Shown: piece by piece, positions 13,923-21,757 of the stretch
Numbering within the stretch: position 1 is the stretch's first letter
Layout of the letters: the number at the start of each line of letters is the position of its first letter
From: SZUA-35 sp037969565
GTDB taxonomy: Bacteria > Actinomycetota > Acidimicrobiia > Acidimicrobiales > SZUA-35
Length of the DNA: 24,382 nt
NCBI GenBank assembly: GCA_037969565.1
Contig: JBBKXQ010000160.1
Coordinates: forward strand, 1 to 24,382
Direction: 5' to 3'
Translations under genes and position numbers: made by a program
The notes under the pieces: generated by a model
What the model was told of the DNA's origin: nothing
Databases searched by the model: none
Seen by the model: the letters and a program-made list of their open reading frames with translations, nothing else

Positions 13923-15233
13923 ATGAGTGACACTGCAAGCGATTTCTCGAGCTTCAGCCTCGACGACTTCTCATCCTTTGATGAGTCGCCTGTCGGGTCC
14001 GAGGACTCGTCCGATACCGACGGCCCCACCCTTGGCGGAGCTGCGGTAGCCGTTGTCGACGCTGATCTGGCTGTGCGGGATTACCTCGCCGACCTGCTCG
14101 GCGAGGGCGTGGCCAAGATCCGTTCTCTGGCTGAGATGGAACCACGTCTCGGTATGGGACCGGTCGTCGTGGTGCTCGGACCCTCGTGTTCCACACCAAC
14201 CGATTTCGCGCTCGTCGAGCAATGGGGGAGAACTCACCCCGAGGTCGGCGCAGTACTCGTGACGTCCGAGCTGTCGACTCAGCTCCTTCAGACCGCGTTG
14301 CGGTCCGGCGTTCGAGATGTGCTTTCGGCACCAATCGATCAGATGCAGTTGGTGGACACGGTGAGCCGTGTTGCGGAAACCCTCAAGGTGGCGCCCAAGG
14401 AATCCCTCCAACCGGCATCCCCCTCCCTTTCGGAGCCGCTCGAGTCGTTCGACGGAAACCCCGGCAAAGTCATTTCGGTCTTCTCCACCAAGGGCGGATC
14501 GGGAAAATCTGTCGTTGCGACGAACTTGGCCTGCTCGCTGGCGAAGAACTCCGATCGCCCGGTTGTCTTGATCGATGGTCATCTGCAATTCGGTGACGTT
14601 GCGGTCATGTTGAAACTGACGCCGAGACACACAGTCGTCGACGCAATCTCACAGCTCGACCGACTCGATCCAGCATTGATCGCCGACCTCATGACGCTGC
14701 ACAAGGAGTCGGGGATGATGGTGCTGCCGGCGCCGCTGGAGCCCACGTTCGCCGATCAGATCACCGGCGAGCAGATGCTCGGACTGGTGAACGTCCTTCG
14801 GGAATACGCCGGACATGTGATCATCGACATGCCGGCCTACTTCAATGACGTGGTTCTCACGCTCATCGAAGCTTCAGACGATGTGGTGCTCGTGGCCGGC
14901 CTCGACATCCCGAACATCAAGAACGTGAAGATCGGGTTGAGCACCCTTTCGCTGCTCAACATACCGAAAGAGAAACTCCATCTCGTTCTCAACCGGGCCG
15001 ACTCGAAGGTCAAGCTCGACGTCGGCGAGGTCGAGAAGACACTGCAGATCCGGGCCGTCGCTCACATCCCTTCGGATGTAGTGGTGCCGATTTCGGTGAA
15101 CAAGGGATCTCCAGTGGTTCTGTCGGCTCCCAAGTCGAGTGTGGCCCGGGAGCTGGAGAAGCTGGCAAGTCGCTTCCAGTCCGGTGAAGTGGTTCAAGAG
15201 TCGTCCTCCGGACGACGCAAGTTCTTTGGTTGA
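13923..15233 (+). CDS. cpaE: Pilus assembly ATPase CpaE (MinD/ParA type with pseudo-receiver)
   Basis: This 436-residue protein combines a Ser/Asp-rich N-terminal tail (1-36), a receiver-like domain (about 40-155) and a MinD/ParA ATPase (about 182-415). The deviant Walker A is STKGGSGKS (Lys190, Lys195), followed by VVLIDGHLQFGDVAVML and VIIDMPAYFNDV. In the receiver fold the phospho-acceptor position reads VVVVLGPS, with Gly where Asp is expected, so it is not phosphorylated. CpaE proteins help localise the Tad machine at the membrane or pole in Caulobacter. GGAG sits 6 nt before ATG 13923. Located between cpaB and cpaF, 16 nt before the latter. Confidence 0.92.
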   Translation: MSDTASDFSSFSLDDFSSFDESPVGSEDSSDTDGPTLGGAAVAVVDADLAVRDYLADLLGEGVAKIRSLAEMEPRLGMGPVVVVLGPSCSTPTDFALVEQWGRTHPEVGAVLVTSELSTQLLQTALRSGVRDVLSAPIDQMQLVDTVSRVAETLKVAPKESLQPASPSLSEPLESFDGNPGKVISVFSTKGGSGKSVVATNLACSLAKNSDRPVVLIDGHLQFGDVAVMLKLTPRHTVVDAISQLDRLDPALIADLMTLHKESGMMVLPAPLEPTFADQITGEQMLGLVNVLREYAGHVIIDMPAYFNDVVLTLIEASDDVVLVAGLDIPNIKNVKIGLSTLSLLNIPKEKLHLVLNRADSKVKLDVGEVEKTLQIRAVAHIPSDVVVPISVNKGSPVVLSAPKSSVARELEKLASRFQSGEVVQESSSGRRKFFG

Positions 15234-15249
15234 TTGAGGAGCGGGGCGT

Positions 15250-16626
15250 ATGTCTTTATACCGACGGTTGCATGAAGCAGGGGGCGAAGGGGCCAATGGC
15301 ATTGCCACTCCCGCCCGTCCTGATACGAGCATGGACGAGCTTCGGCATCGTGTCCATGGATCGCTGATCGAGGAACTCGGTCCGATTCTCTACGACACGA
15401 GAATGACCGAGGAGGAGCTACGGAAGCGGGTCCACGACTCGCTGCACGCGGCCCTGGCCCTCGAACGTATTCCGCTTTCGGCCGCCGACAAGGCTCAGCT
15501 GATCCAGGACGTGTCTGACGACATCCTCGGATATGGGCCGATCGACAAGCTGCTTCGTGAAGACGACGTCAGCGAAATCATGTGCAATGGACCAAAGCAG
15601 ATCTATGTCGAACGAGGAGGCAAACTCCAGCTCGACGAAGTGACCTTCGTCGATGAGATGCACCTTCGGCGAATCATCGACAAGATCGTGGCTCAGGTCG
15701 GTCGTCGCATCGATGAGTCGTCACCGTTGTGTGATGCTCGACTTCCTGACGGATCTCGCGTGAACGCGGTGATTTCGCCATTGGCCATCGGCGGTCCGTT
15801 TCTCACCATCCGAAAGTTCGCGGCTGATCCGCTCCGGATCGACGATCTGATCCGATTCGGCACGCTCAGTGTTCACTCGGCTCGATTCCTCCAGGCCTGC
15901 ATCGTCGGAAAGCTCAATGTCATCGTCTCCGGCGGCACCGGAACGGGAAAGACGACCACGCTCAACGTGCTCTCGTCCTTCATCCCGTCCGACGAGCGAA
16001 TCATCACCGTCGAGGACGCCAAGGAACTCCAGCTCATCCAGGACCACGTTCTCGCACTCGAAACTCGTCCTCCGAACGTCGAGGGCAAGGGTGAGGTCAC
16101 GATTCGCGATCTCGTCAAGAACACACTTCGTATGCGACCCGATCGCATCGTGGTGGGGGAGTGTCGCTCCGGTGAGGCACTGGACATGCTCCAGGCGATG
16201 AACACCGGTCACGACGGGTCCCTGACCACGCTCCACGCCAACAATCCTCGAGATTCACTGAGCCGTCTCGAGACCTTGGTGCTGATGGCCGGTTACGACC
16301 TTCCGGTCCGGGCCATCCGCGAACAGGTGTCGTCAGCCGTGGACATGATCGTGCAGCTCCAGCGTCTTCGTGATGGAAGTCGCCGCATCACTCACATCAC
16401 CGAAGTGGCCGGCATGGAGGGTGACATCATCACTCTGCAGGACGTCTTCTTGTTCGACTACGGCGCCGGCGTCGATGAGCACGGCCGATTCAAGGGTCAG
16501 CTCAAACCGACCGGCGTTCGTCCGAAGTTTGCGCAGAAGTTGGCCGATCACGGCATCCGTCTCGGTCCTGAGATGTTCAGCGCCGGCGGTGGGGAAGCTC
16601 CACCAGCTCAGAAGGGCCGTCGATGA
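15250..16626 (+). CDS. cpaF: Tad pilus assembly ATPase CpaF/TadA
   Basis: This 458-residue hexameric secretion ATPase of the type II/IV family powers pilus polymerisation from the cytoplasmic face. The N-terminal domain contains the DDILGYGPIDKLLREDDVSE segment common to TadA proteins. Walker A is SGGTGTGKTT (227-236), the Asp box lies in ITVEDAKELQL, and the Walker B and His box region reads RIVVGECRSGEALDMLQAM followed by TTLHANNP. The protein is slightly extended at both ends by low-complexity sequence. GAGGAG lies 8 nt before ATG 15250. Its TGA overlaps the tadB start as ATGA. Identification is firm; the substrate is presumably the Flp pilin encoded at the right end of the window. Confidence 0.96.
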   Translation: MSLYRRLHEAGGEGANGIATPARPDTSMDELRHRVHGSLIEELGPILYDTRMTEEELRKRVHDSLHAALALERIPLSAADKAQLIQDVSDDILGYGPIDKLLREDDVSEIMCNGPKQIYVERGGKLQLDEVTFVDEMHLRRIIDKIVAQVGRRIDESSPLCDARLPDGSRVNAVISPLAIGGPFLTIRKFAADPLRIDDLIRFGTLSVHSARFLQACIVGKLNVIVSGGTGTGKTTTLNVLSSFIPSDERIITVEDAKELQLIQDHVLALETRPPNVEGKGEVTIRDLVKNTLRMRPDRIVVGECRSGEALDMLQAMNTGHDGSLTTLHANNPRDSLSRLETLVLMAGYDLPVRAIREQVSSAVDMIVQLQRLRDGSRRITHITEVAGMEGDIITLQDVFLFDYGAGVDEHGRFKGQLKPTGVRPKFAQKLADHGIRLGPEMFSAGGGEAPPAQKGRR

Positions 16627-18536
16627 AACGGCTGGTCGCCATCGGCATCGTGCTTGCTGCCACGCTGTCTTTGTTGGCGTCGGGAGCAGTGGCACAGGAC
16701 GATCCATCCGGTCCGGGCACGATTGTCGTTCACAGCGTCGATGCCCGGAGCAACCCGGTCGAACTCCTGGTTCTCAGCGACGACTACTCCTCCCGCGACG
16801 TCGTCGTGCAAGAGAACGGTCAGGACAAACAAGCGCAAGTGGCGCTTTCGAATCGCCCAGCCGAAATCGTGTTCGTCGTCGACAGCAGCCAACGACTTCG
16901 GCTGGACGATGTTTTCGGGGCCGCGAAATCCGCTATCGCGGCGCAGATTCGATCATTGCCCGCAGGCACGAGGGTCGGCGTCGTCGAGGCCGGCAAGTCG
17001 GCCGTGGTCGTCAGCCAGCTCACCGAAGACCTCGAATCGGCCGCAGTTGCTGTCGAAGCCCTCGACTTCTCCAACGGGGGAAAGATCTACAACGCCATGG
17101 ATCGGGCCGTCAGCCTCTTCTCGCGTCCGGCCATTGCCGGCGAACCGGAGCGAAATCAAACCCTGGTCGTGTTCGCCGGTGGAGCTGATGCTGGATCCGA
17201 CGTCGAGATCGGGCCTGCTCGCGCTGGTCTGATCCGACTCGGGGCGCAGGCAGTTGCCGTTCAGTATGCCGGTGGAGACACCGGGCTCCCGTCCGTCGTT
17301 CAGGGTGCCGGCGGACTCGTACTCCGGGGCTCCTCGGCCGACGAGGTGAGTGCGGCACTGGACAAGGCCACTGATGTGGCGGCCCAACGGTTGCTCGTCA
17401 CCTTTGACGGCACGACCGACGTGGCCCTCCGAGGCGATGTTTCGCTGCAAATGGGTAGCGCGCAGACGTCACTGTCGTACGGCGGTGGTCAGCTCACCTC
17501 ACGGACCATCGCACTGGCTCCGTCGTTGGACGTCCAGGACCGATCGCTCTTCGGATTCTTCCAAACCCAAACCGGTCTCTATCTGACGCTGCTGCTCTCA
17601 TTCCTCGGCATCGGCCTGGCGATCTTCGTTCTCGGCTCGATCTTTGCGGGCGGCGAGAGTTCTCTCGAAGGTCTGCTCGCCCGCTATTCGGGATCCGAGG
17701 ACGATCTCGACGTCGAAGAATCCAACATCGTCCAAACCGCCCTCGTTCAACGGGCTGTGCAGATGTCGGAGAACTTCGCCGAAGACCGCGGCTTCCTGCT
17801 CAAGGTCGAGGAAATGCTCGAACGGGCACGCCTTCCGCTTCGTCCCGGTGAGGCGATGTCGTTCTACGTCGGCGGAATCTTCGTCGGAATGATCGTCGGG
17901 TACTTCATGCTCGGCGGCCTCGTTGGTTCGGTCATCTTCGCCCTCGGTATCGCGATCGGGGCGATCATGGTGCTCCGTTTCATCGCCTCCAGGCGCATGA
18001 GGCAGTTCGAGAAGCAGTTGCCCGACACGTTGCAGCTCCTCGCCGGAACACTTCGCGCCGGCTACTCGCTCCCGCAGGGGCTGGAAGCCGTCTCGACCGA
18101 GTCGGTGGATCCGATGGGATACGAGCTTCGCCGGGTCATGACCGAGGCGCGACTCGGACGTGAACTCGAGGAGGCACTGGGGGCAGCAGCCGAACGGTTG
18201 AATTCTCCCGACTTCGCTTGGGCCGTGATGGCCATCAGCATCCAACGAGAGGTCGGCGGCAATCTCAACGAGCTGCTGATGACCGTCTCGGACACGATGG
18301 TGGCCCGTGAACGCCTCAAAGGTGAAGTGGCGACGCTCACGGCCGAAGGCAAGATGTCAGCCATTCTGCTCGGCGGTCTGCCGCCTGGCCTAGGTCTCGT
18401 CATGTGGGTCATGAACCCCGAGTACATCGACGTTCTGTTCACCAACTTCCTCGGAAAAGTCTTTCTCGGTGCCGGGATCGTCTCGTCGATCATCGGCTTG
18501 GCGTGGATGAAGAAAGTGATCACGATCGATGTTTGA
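16623..18536 (+). CDS. tadB: TadB platform protein fused to an N-terminal secreted von Willebrand A-like domain
   Basis: This 637-residue protein is about twice the usual TadB length. It begins with a signal peptide (about 1-24, ending AVAQ), then a vWA-like domain (about 80-250: AEIVFVVDSSQRLRLDDVF, VVVSQLTEDLESA, NGGKIYNAM, LVVFAGGADAGSD) and a beta-rich stretch (255-300). A transmembrane helix at about 319-341 leads to the TadB part, with helices at about 412-452 and 578-625 and a T2SSF domain starting at PDTLQLLAGTLRAGYSL. The metal (MIDAS) residues are mostly lost: Asp87-x-Ser89-x-Arg91 instead of DxSxS, Lys154 at the Thr position, and GG in place of DG. The vWA part would face outside while TadB forms the inner platform. 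Starts within the cpaF stop codon and overlaps tadC by 8 nt. Confidence 0.9.
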   Translation: MKRLVAIGIVLAATLSLLASGAVAQDDPSGPGTIVVHSVDARSNPVELLVLSDDYSSRDVVVQENGQDKQAQVALSNRPAEIVFVVDSSQRLRLDDVFGAAKSAIAAQIRSLPAGTRVGVVEAGKSAVVVSQLTEDLESAAVAVEALDFSNGGKIYNAMDRAVSLFSRPAIAGEPERNQTLVVFAGGADAGSDVEIGPARAGLIRLGAQAVAVQYAGGDTGLPSVVQGAGGLVLRGSSADEVSAALDKATDVAAQRLLVTFDGTTDVALRGDVSLQMGSAQTSLSYGGGQLTSRTIALAPSLDVQDRSLFGFFQTQTGLYLTLLLSFLGIGLAIFVLGSIFAGGESSLEGLLARYSGSEDDLDVEESNIVQTALVQRAVQMSENFAEDRGFLLKVEEMLERARLPLRPGEAMSFYVGGIFVGMIVGYFMLGGLVGSVIFALGIAIGAIMVLRFIASRRMRQFEKQLPDTLQLLAGTLRAGYSLPQGLEAVSTESVDPMGYELRRVMTEARLGRELEEALGAAAERLNSPDFAWAVMAISIQREVGGNLNELLMTVSDTMVARERLKGEVATLTAEGKMSAILLGGLPPGLGLVMWVMNPEYIDVLFTNFLGKVFLGAGIVSSIIGLAWMKKVITIDV

Positions 18537-19470
18537 GATTCTGGGCAATGTTCCGACGGTAGGACTCGTCGCCTTCTTTGGCGGAGGCCTCGGCCTGGTG
18601 CTCTTCACCGTTCTCAGCCAGGTCGAAGAGAAGGCCGCGCTGCGAAGCACGCTGCGCCAACTCGACGACTACGAAGTCGAAAACGTACGCGACAAGGAGC
18701 TTCTCGTTCCTCTACGCGAGCGAATCGTGGGACCGGCGGTGCAGATGCTGGCCCGGTTCGGTGGCCGATTCAATCCGCCGGACTACGTCGAGTCGGTACG
18801 CCGGAAGCACAACCAAGCCGGCATCAACTCGCCGGACAAGGTCGAGCGATTTCTCGCTCAACGATTGCTCGGCTTCGCCTTCATACCTGTGTGGATGGTC
18901 GTTCAGTTCGGCTGGAATCCCTCGGGCCAGAGCGGTCTGCTCTTCTGGGCCCTCACCGGTTTCGGTGTACTGATCGGTGCTCTCGGCCCGACATCACAGC
19001 TCAACAAGAAGGTCGAGGCCCGTCAGAAGTCCATGCAACGTGCGCTCCCCGACGTGATGGACCTGCTCGTGATCTCCGTCGAAGCGGGGCTCGGATTCGA
19101 ACAAGCGCTCGACCGAGTGATCGTCAACGTTCCGGGCGAACTCTCCACCGAGTTCTCCCGTGTGCTCGGCGAATCGCGAGCCGGCTCGAGTCGTGCCGAT
19201 GCGTTGAGGGCCATGGACAAGCGGTGTGACACACCCGAGATTCGTTCCTTCGTCATGGCGATGATCCAGGCTGACACCTTCGGTGTGAGTATCGGTCGAG
19301 TGCTTCGCTCCCAGGCCGACGAGCTTCGTGTGAAGCGCCGTCAACGGGCCCAGGAACAGGCGCAGAAGGCGCCGGTCAAGATGATGATTCCCATGGTCTT
19401 CTGCATCTTCCCCGCTCTGTTCGTTGTCGTCATCGGTCCGGCGATGATCAACATCATGGAAAACTTCTGA
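18529..19470 (+). CDS. tadC: Tad pilus platform protein TadC
   Basis: This 313-residue integral membrane protein pairs with TadB to form the platform on which CpaF assembles pilin. It has an N-terminal transmembrane segment (about 10-29), a cytoplasmic helical stretch, a hydrophobic pair at about 113-158, the T2SSF domain (about 172-295) with ALPDVMDLLVISVEAGLGFEQAL, and C-terminal helices containing MVFCIFPALFVVVIGPAMI. Length is normal for TadC. ATG 18529 lies inside the last codons of tadB (8-nt overlap), so the two platform proteins are translationally coupled and probably made in equal amounts. The next gene begins 7 nt after the stop. Confidence 0.94.
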   Translation: MFEILGNVPTVGLVAFFGGGLGLVLFTVLSQVEEKAALRSTLRQLDDYEVENVRDKELLVPLRERIVGPAVQMLARFGGRFNPPDYVESVRRKHNQAGINSPDKVERFLAQRLLGFAFIPVWMVVQFGWNPSGQSGLLFWALTGFGVLIGALGPTSQLNKKVEARQKSMQRALPDVMDLLVISVEAGLGFEQALDRVIVNVPGELSTEFSRVLGESRAGSSRADALRAMDKRCDTPEIRSFVMAMIQADTFGVSIGRVLRSQADELRVKRRQRAQEQAQKAPVKMMIPMVFCIFPALFVVVIGPAMINIMENF

Positions 19471-19477
19471 GCTGACG

Positions 19478-20998
19478 ATGATCGCTCCGGTTCGAAATCG
19501 GCGATCGAGTCGTGAAACGAGTCATCCCCGAGATCACGTCGAGGCCCCGATCTCGCCGACCAGCGACGTTGCTCGCGAACCGGAACATGATGCGGAGCCC
19601 GGCCTGACCTTGGAGCTGGCGATCGGCTTGCTTCTGGCCTTTCTCGGCCTCATGATCGGGAGCCGAGTGATCTCGGACAACAGCTTCTTCACCCACTTCG
19701 CAACGGGGAGACAGATCGTCGAGACCGGCCGCGTTCCAACGGTCGACACCTACTCGTTCACGGCCCCCGGTGAACCGTGGACAGTACAGAGTTGGTTCCC
19801 GAGCGTTGTGTATCGGCTGCTCTTCGAGGGTGTCGGCCTTCCGGCCGTTCGCCTCGTCAACGGGTTGATGGCGGCCTACGTGTCATTCGCAACGTGGCAA
19901 CTCACGGGTCGGGCCCGCCTGCTGATCTACCGCGTGTTGCTGAGCGGTGGAGCGGTGACCGTCGGGGCGATGATGTGGTCGCCTCGTCCTCTGCTCTTCG
20001 GCCTCGTGTGCCTCGCCGCTGTGCTCCAGATCATCGAGGGGCAACGTCGCTTGTGGCTGCTCGTTCCCGTGATGTGGCTCTGGGTGAACAGTCATGGCTC
20101 CTTCCCGCTTGCCGTCGCACTTGTCGGTGCGATCTCGGTTGGTCAGCTTCTCGACTCGCGCCAGATCCCGCGTCAGGAGATCAAGGTCTTCGGCTGGCTT
20201 CTCGCTGGATTGGCCGCGGGAGCGGTGAATCCTCTTGGTCCGAAGCTCCTGGTCTTCCCCTTCGAACTCCTCGACCGCCGTGAGGCACTCGCCGACGTGG
20301 CCGAATGGGAATCACCTACCTTCCACCGCCCGAGCGAGTGGGCCTTTGCCGTTCTCGTCCTTGCGCTGATCGTCGGGTTCAAGCTCCGATTCCGATGGCG
20401 CTTGCTGATTCCGAGCCTGGGATTCGTGGGTCTCGGCCTCATGGCCGTTCGCAACATCAGTCCGGCTGCGATCGTGATCGCTTGGGCCGCAGCTCCCGCG
20501 CTCGGCACGCTGCGGGGCAGTCTCACGGGCCGCAACGCCGGCCTGGCGGCGAAGGCGGTTGCCATCGCTGCTGGTTGTTGCACGGTGCTGGTCGCGGCGT
20601 CGATCCTTGTCCGTCCTGCACTCGATCTCGACGACTATCCGGTGGAAGCCGTCGATTGGTTGGAACAAGCTGGGTTGGTGGCGGAACCGGACGTCAACCT
20701 GATCCACCGCGACAAGGTCGGGAACTATCTCGAGCTCCGGTTTGGTGAACGAGCTCGGGTTTTCATGGATGATCGGTTCGACTTCTTTCCCCAGGAAGTC
20801 ATCGACGACCATGCGACGTTCTATTTCGGTGGGGATTTCGAGGAACTGCTGACGCGCTACGACGCGGACGCCATCCTGTGGTCCAACGAAGGAGACTTCG
20901 CTGATTGGCTCCGCGATGGCACCTCGGGGTGGACCGTGACCTTCGAAGACGACCGCTACCTCGTGGCCGTGCCAGCACGTGGCGGCGCCAAGGGCTAG
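19478..20998 (+). CDS. Polytopic membrane protein, possible GT-C type glycosyltransferase
   Basis: This 506-residue protein has a charged N-terminal tail (1-42), roughly nine to eleven hydrophobic segments between about 44 and 385, and a soluble C-terminal part (about 390-506). The first loop carries DNSFFTHFATGRQIVETG and then DTYSFTAPGEPWTVQSWF. An acidic residue after the first membrane helix, followed by a G-W-x-x-x-WF pattern, recalls GT-C glycosyltransferases that use lipid-linked sugars, and the same layout occurs in many uncharacterised bacterial membrane proteins. The family is not named with certainty. It starts 7 nt after tadC and is presumably in the pilus operon, so pilin or cell-surface glycosylation is a possible role; that is inference. 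Its TAG stop overlaps the opposing coaE stop. Confidence 0.6.
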   Translation: MIAPVRNRRSSRETSHPRDHVEAPISPTSDVAREPEHDAEPGLTLELAIGLLLAFLGLMIGSRVISDNSFFTHFATGRQIVETGRVPTVDTYSFTAPGEPWTVQSWFPSVVYRLLFEGVGLPAVRLVNGLMAAYVSFATWQLTGRARLLIYRVLLSGGAVTVGAMMWSPRPLLFGLVCLAAVLQIIEGQRRLWLLVPVMWLWVNSHGSFPLAVALVGAISVGQLLDSRQIPRQEIKVFGWLLAGLAAGAVNPLGPKLLVFPFELLDRREALADVAEWESPTFHRPSEWAFAVLVLALIVGFKLRFRWRLLIPSLGFVGLGLMAVRNISPAAIVIAWAAAPALGTLRGSLTGRNAGLAAKAVAIAAGCCTVLVAASILVRPALDLDDYPVEAVDWLEQAGLVAEPDVNLIHRDKVGNYLELRFGERARVFMDDRFDFFPQEVIDDHATFYFGGDFEELLTRYDADAILWSNEGDFADWLRDGTSGWTVTFEDDRYLVAVPARGGAKG

Positions 20999-21654
20999 GG
21001 CCGCTCGGTTGGGGTTCGCTCGGGTGGGGGCCAGGGTGTTGGCGGGAGGCTGCTCAACCATTGCCAGCAGCGGTCGACTTCCCGTTCGAGGTCGGACGGC
21101 GTACCACTGTTGTCGATGACGAAGTCGGCCAACGCCAGCCGTTCTTCGCGACTCGCCTGTTTCTCGACGCGCTTCCGGGCGTCCTTCTCGCTGAAGCCAC
21201 GGTGCTCCACCAGCCGCTGCACCGCAACATCGACCGGACAATCCACCACGATGATGGCCGAGGTACCACGCCCGTCGGGTCCGGTTCCCCCCGAGCGGCT
21301 CTCGGCCAACAGCGGAATGTCCAGCACCACGACGTCGGGCGACGCCGATACCTCGTTGATTCGCTCGTCCATGGCCCGCCGGACCTCGGGATGGACGATG
21401 GCTTCAATGGCCTTCAGCTCGGCATCGTCGGAGAACACGATGTTGGCGACGGCCGCTCGGTCGAGGCGCCCTTCGTCGCCCACGATCTGTTCACCCCACC
21501 GGTCGACCATTGCTCGAAACACCGGCTGGCCCGGCTCTTGCAGTTCCTTCACGATCGCGTCTGCATCGATCAGCTGAGCCCCCAGAGCCTGCAGGGCGCT
21601 CGAAGCGGACGACTTCCCCGAGCCGATTCCTCCCGTGAGTCCGACCAGTCGCAT
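20995..21654 (-). CDS. coaE: Dephospho-CoA kinase
   Basis: This 219-residue P-loop kinase performs the last step of coenzyme A synthesis, phosphorylating dephospho-CoA with ATP. Walker A is GLTGGIGSGKSS near the N-terminus, followed by LIDADAIVKELQEPG, IVHPEVRRAM, VVLDIPLLAE and the lid segment with RVEKQASREERLALADFVIDN in its usual place. The C-terminus ends in a short Pro-rich tail. The frame is open upstream to 22044, but ATG 21654 gives the exact family N-terminus and lies 6 nt after a -10 box, consistent with a leaderless mRNA. CoaE usually follows rpsA in actinobacteria; here the pilus operon separates them and coaE is on the opposite strand. Confidence 0.96.
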   Translation of the reverse strand: MRLVGLTGGIGSGKSSASSALQALGAQLIDADAIVKELQEPGQPVFRAMVDRWGEQIVGDEGRLDRAAVANIVFSDDAELKAIEAIVHPEVRRAMDERINEVSASPDVVVLDIPLLAESRSGGTGPDGRGTSAIIVVDCPVDVAVQRLVEHRGFSEKDARKRVEKQASREERLALADFVIDNSGTPSDLEREVDRCWQWLSSLPPTPWPPPERTPTERP

Positions 21655-21660
21655 TCGTGC

Positions 21661-21689
21661 ACCGTACCGACGTGGTTCCGATGACTCAA
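21661..21689 (-). promoter_or_regulatory. Leaderless promoter of coaE
   Basis: On the minus strand TTGAGT (21689 to 21684), a 17-nt spacer and TACGGT (21666 to 21661) form a good sigma-70 type promoter. The -10 ends 6 nt before the coaE ATG, so the transcript should begin at or next to the start codon. Confidence 0.65.
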
Positions 21690-21757
21690 TTCTTGGTTGC
21701 CGTCGCCGATGTCTGAGGAAGGCAGAACGTCGAAAATTGCTGCCCGAAGCAGCAGGC

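Noticed and set aside
20312..21241. A 309-codon minus-strand frame spanning the end of the membrane protein gene and coaE
   Set aside because: It is out of frame with coaE and antisense to a confident gene, with no domain signature.
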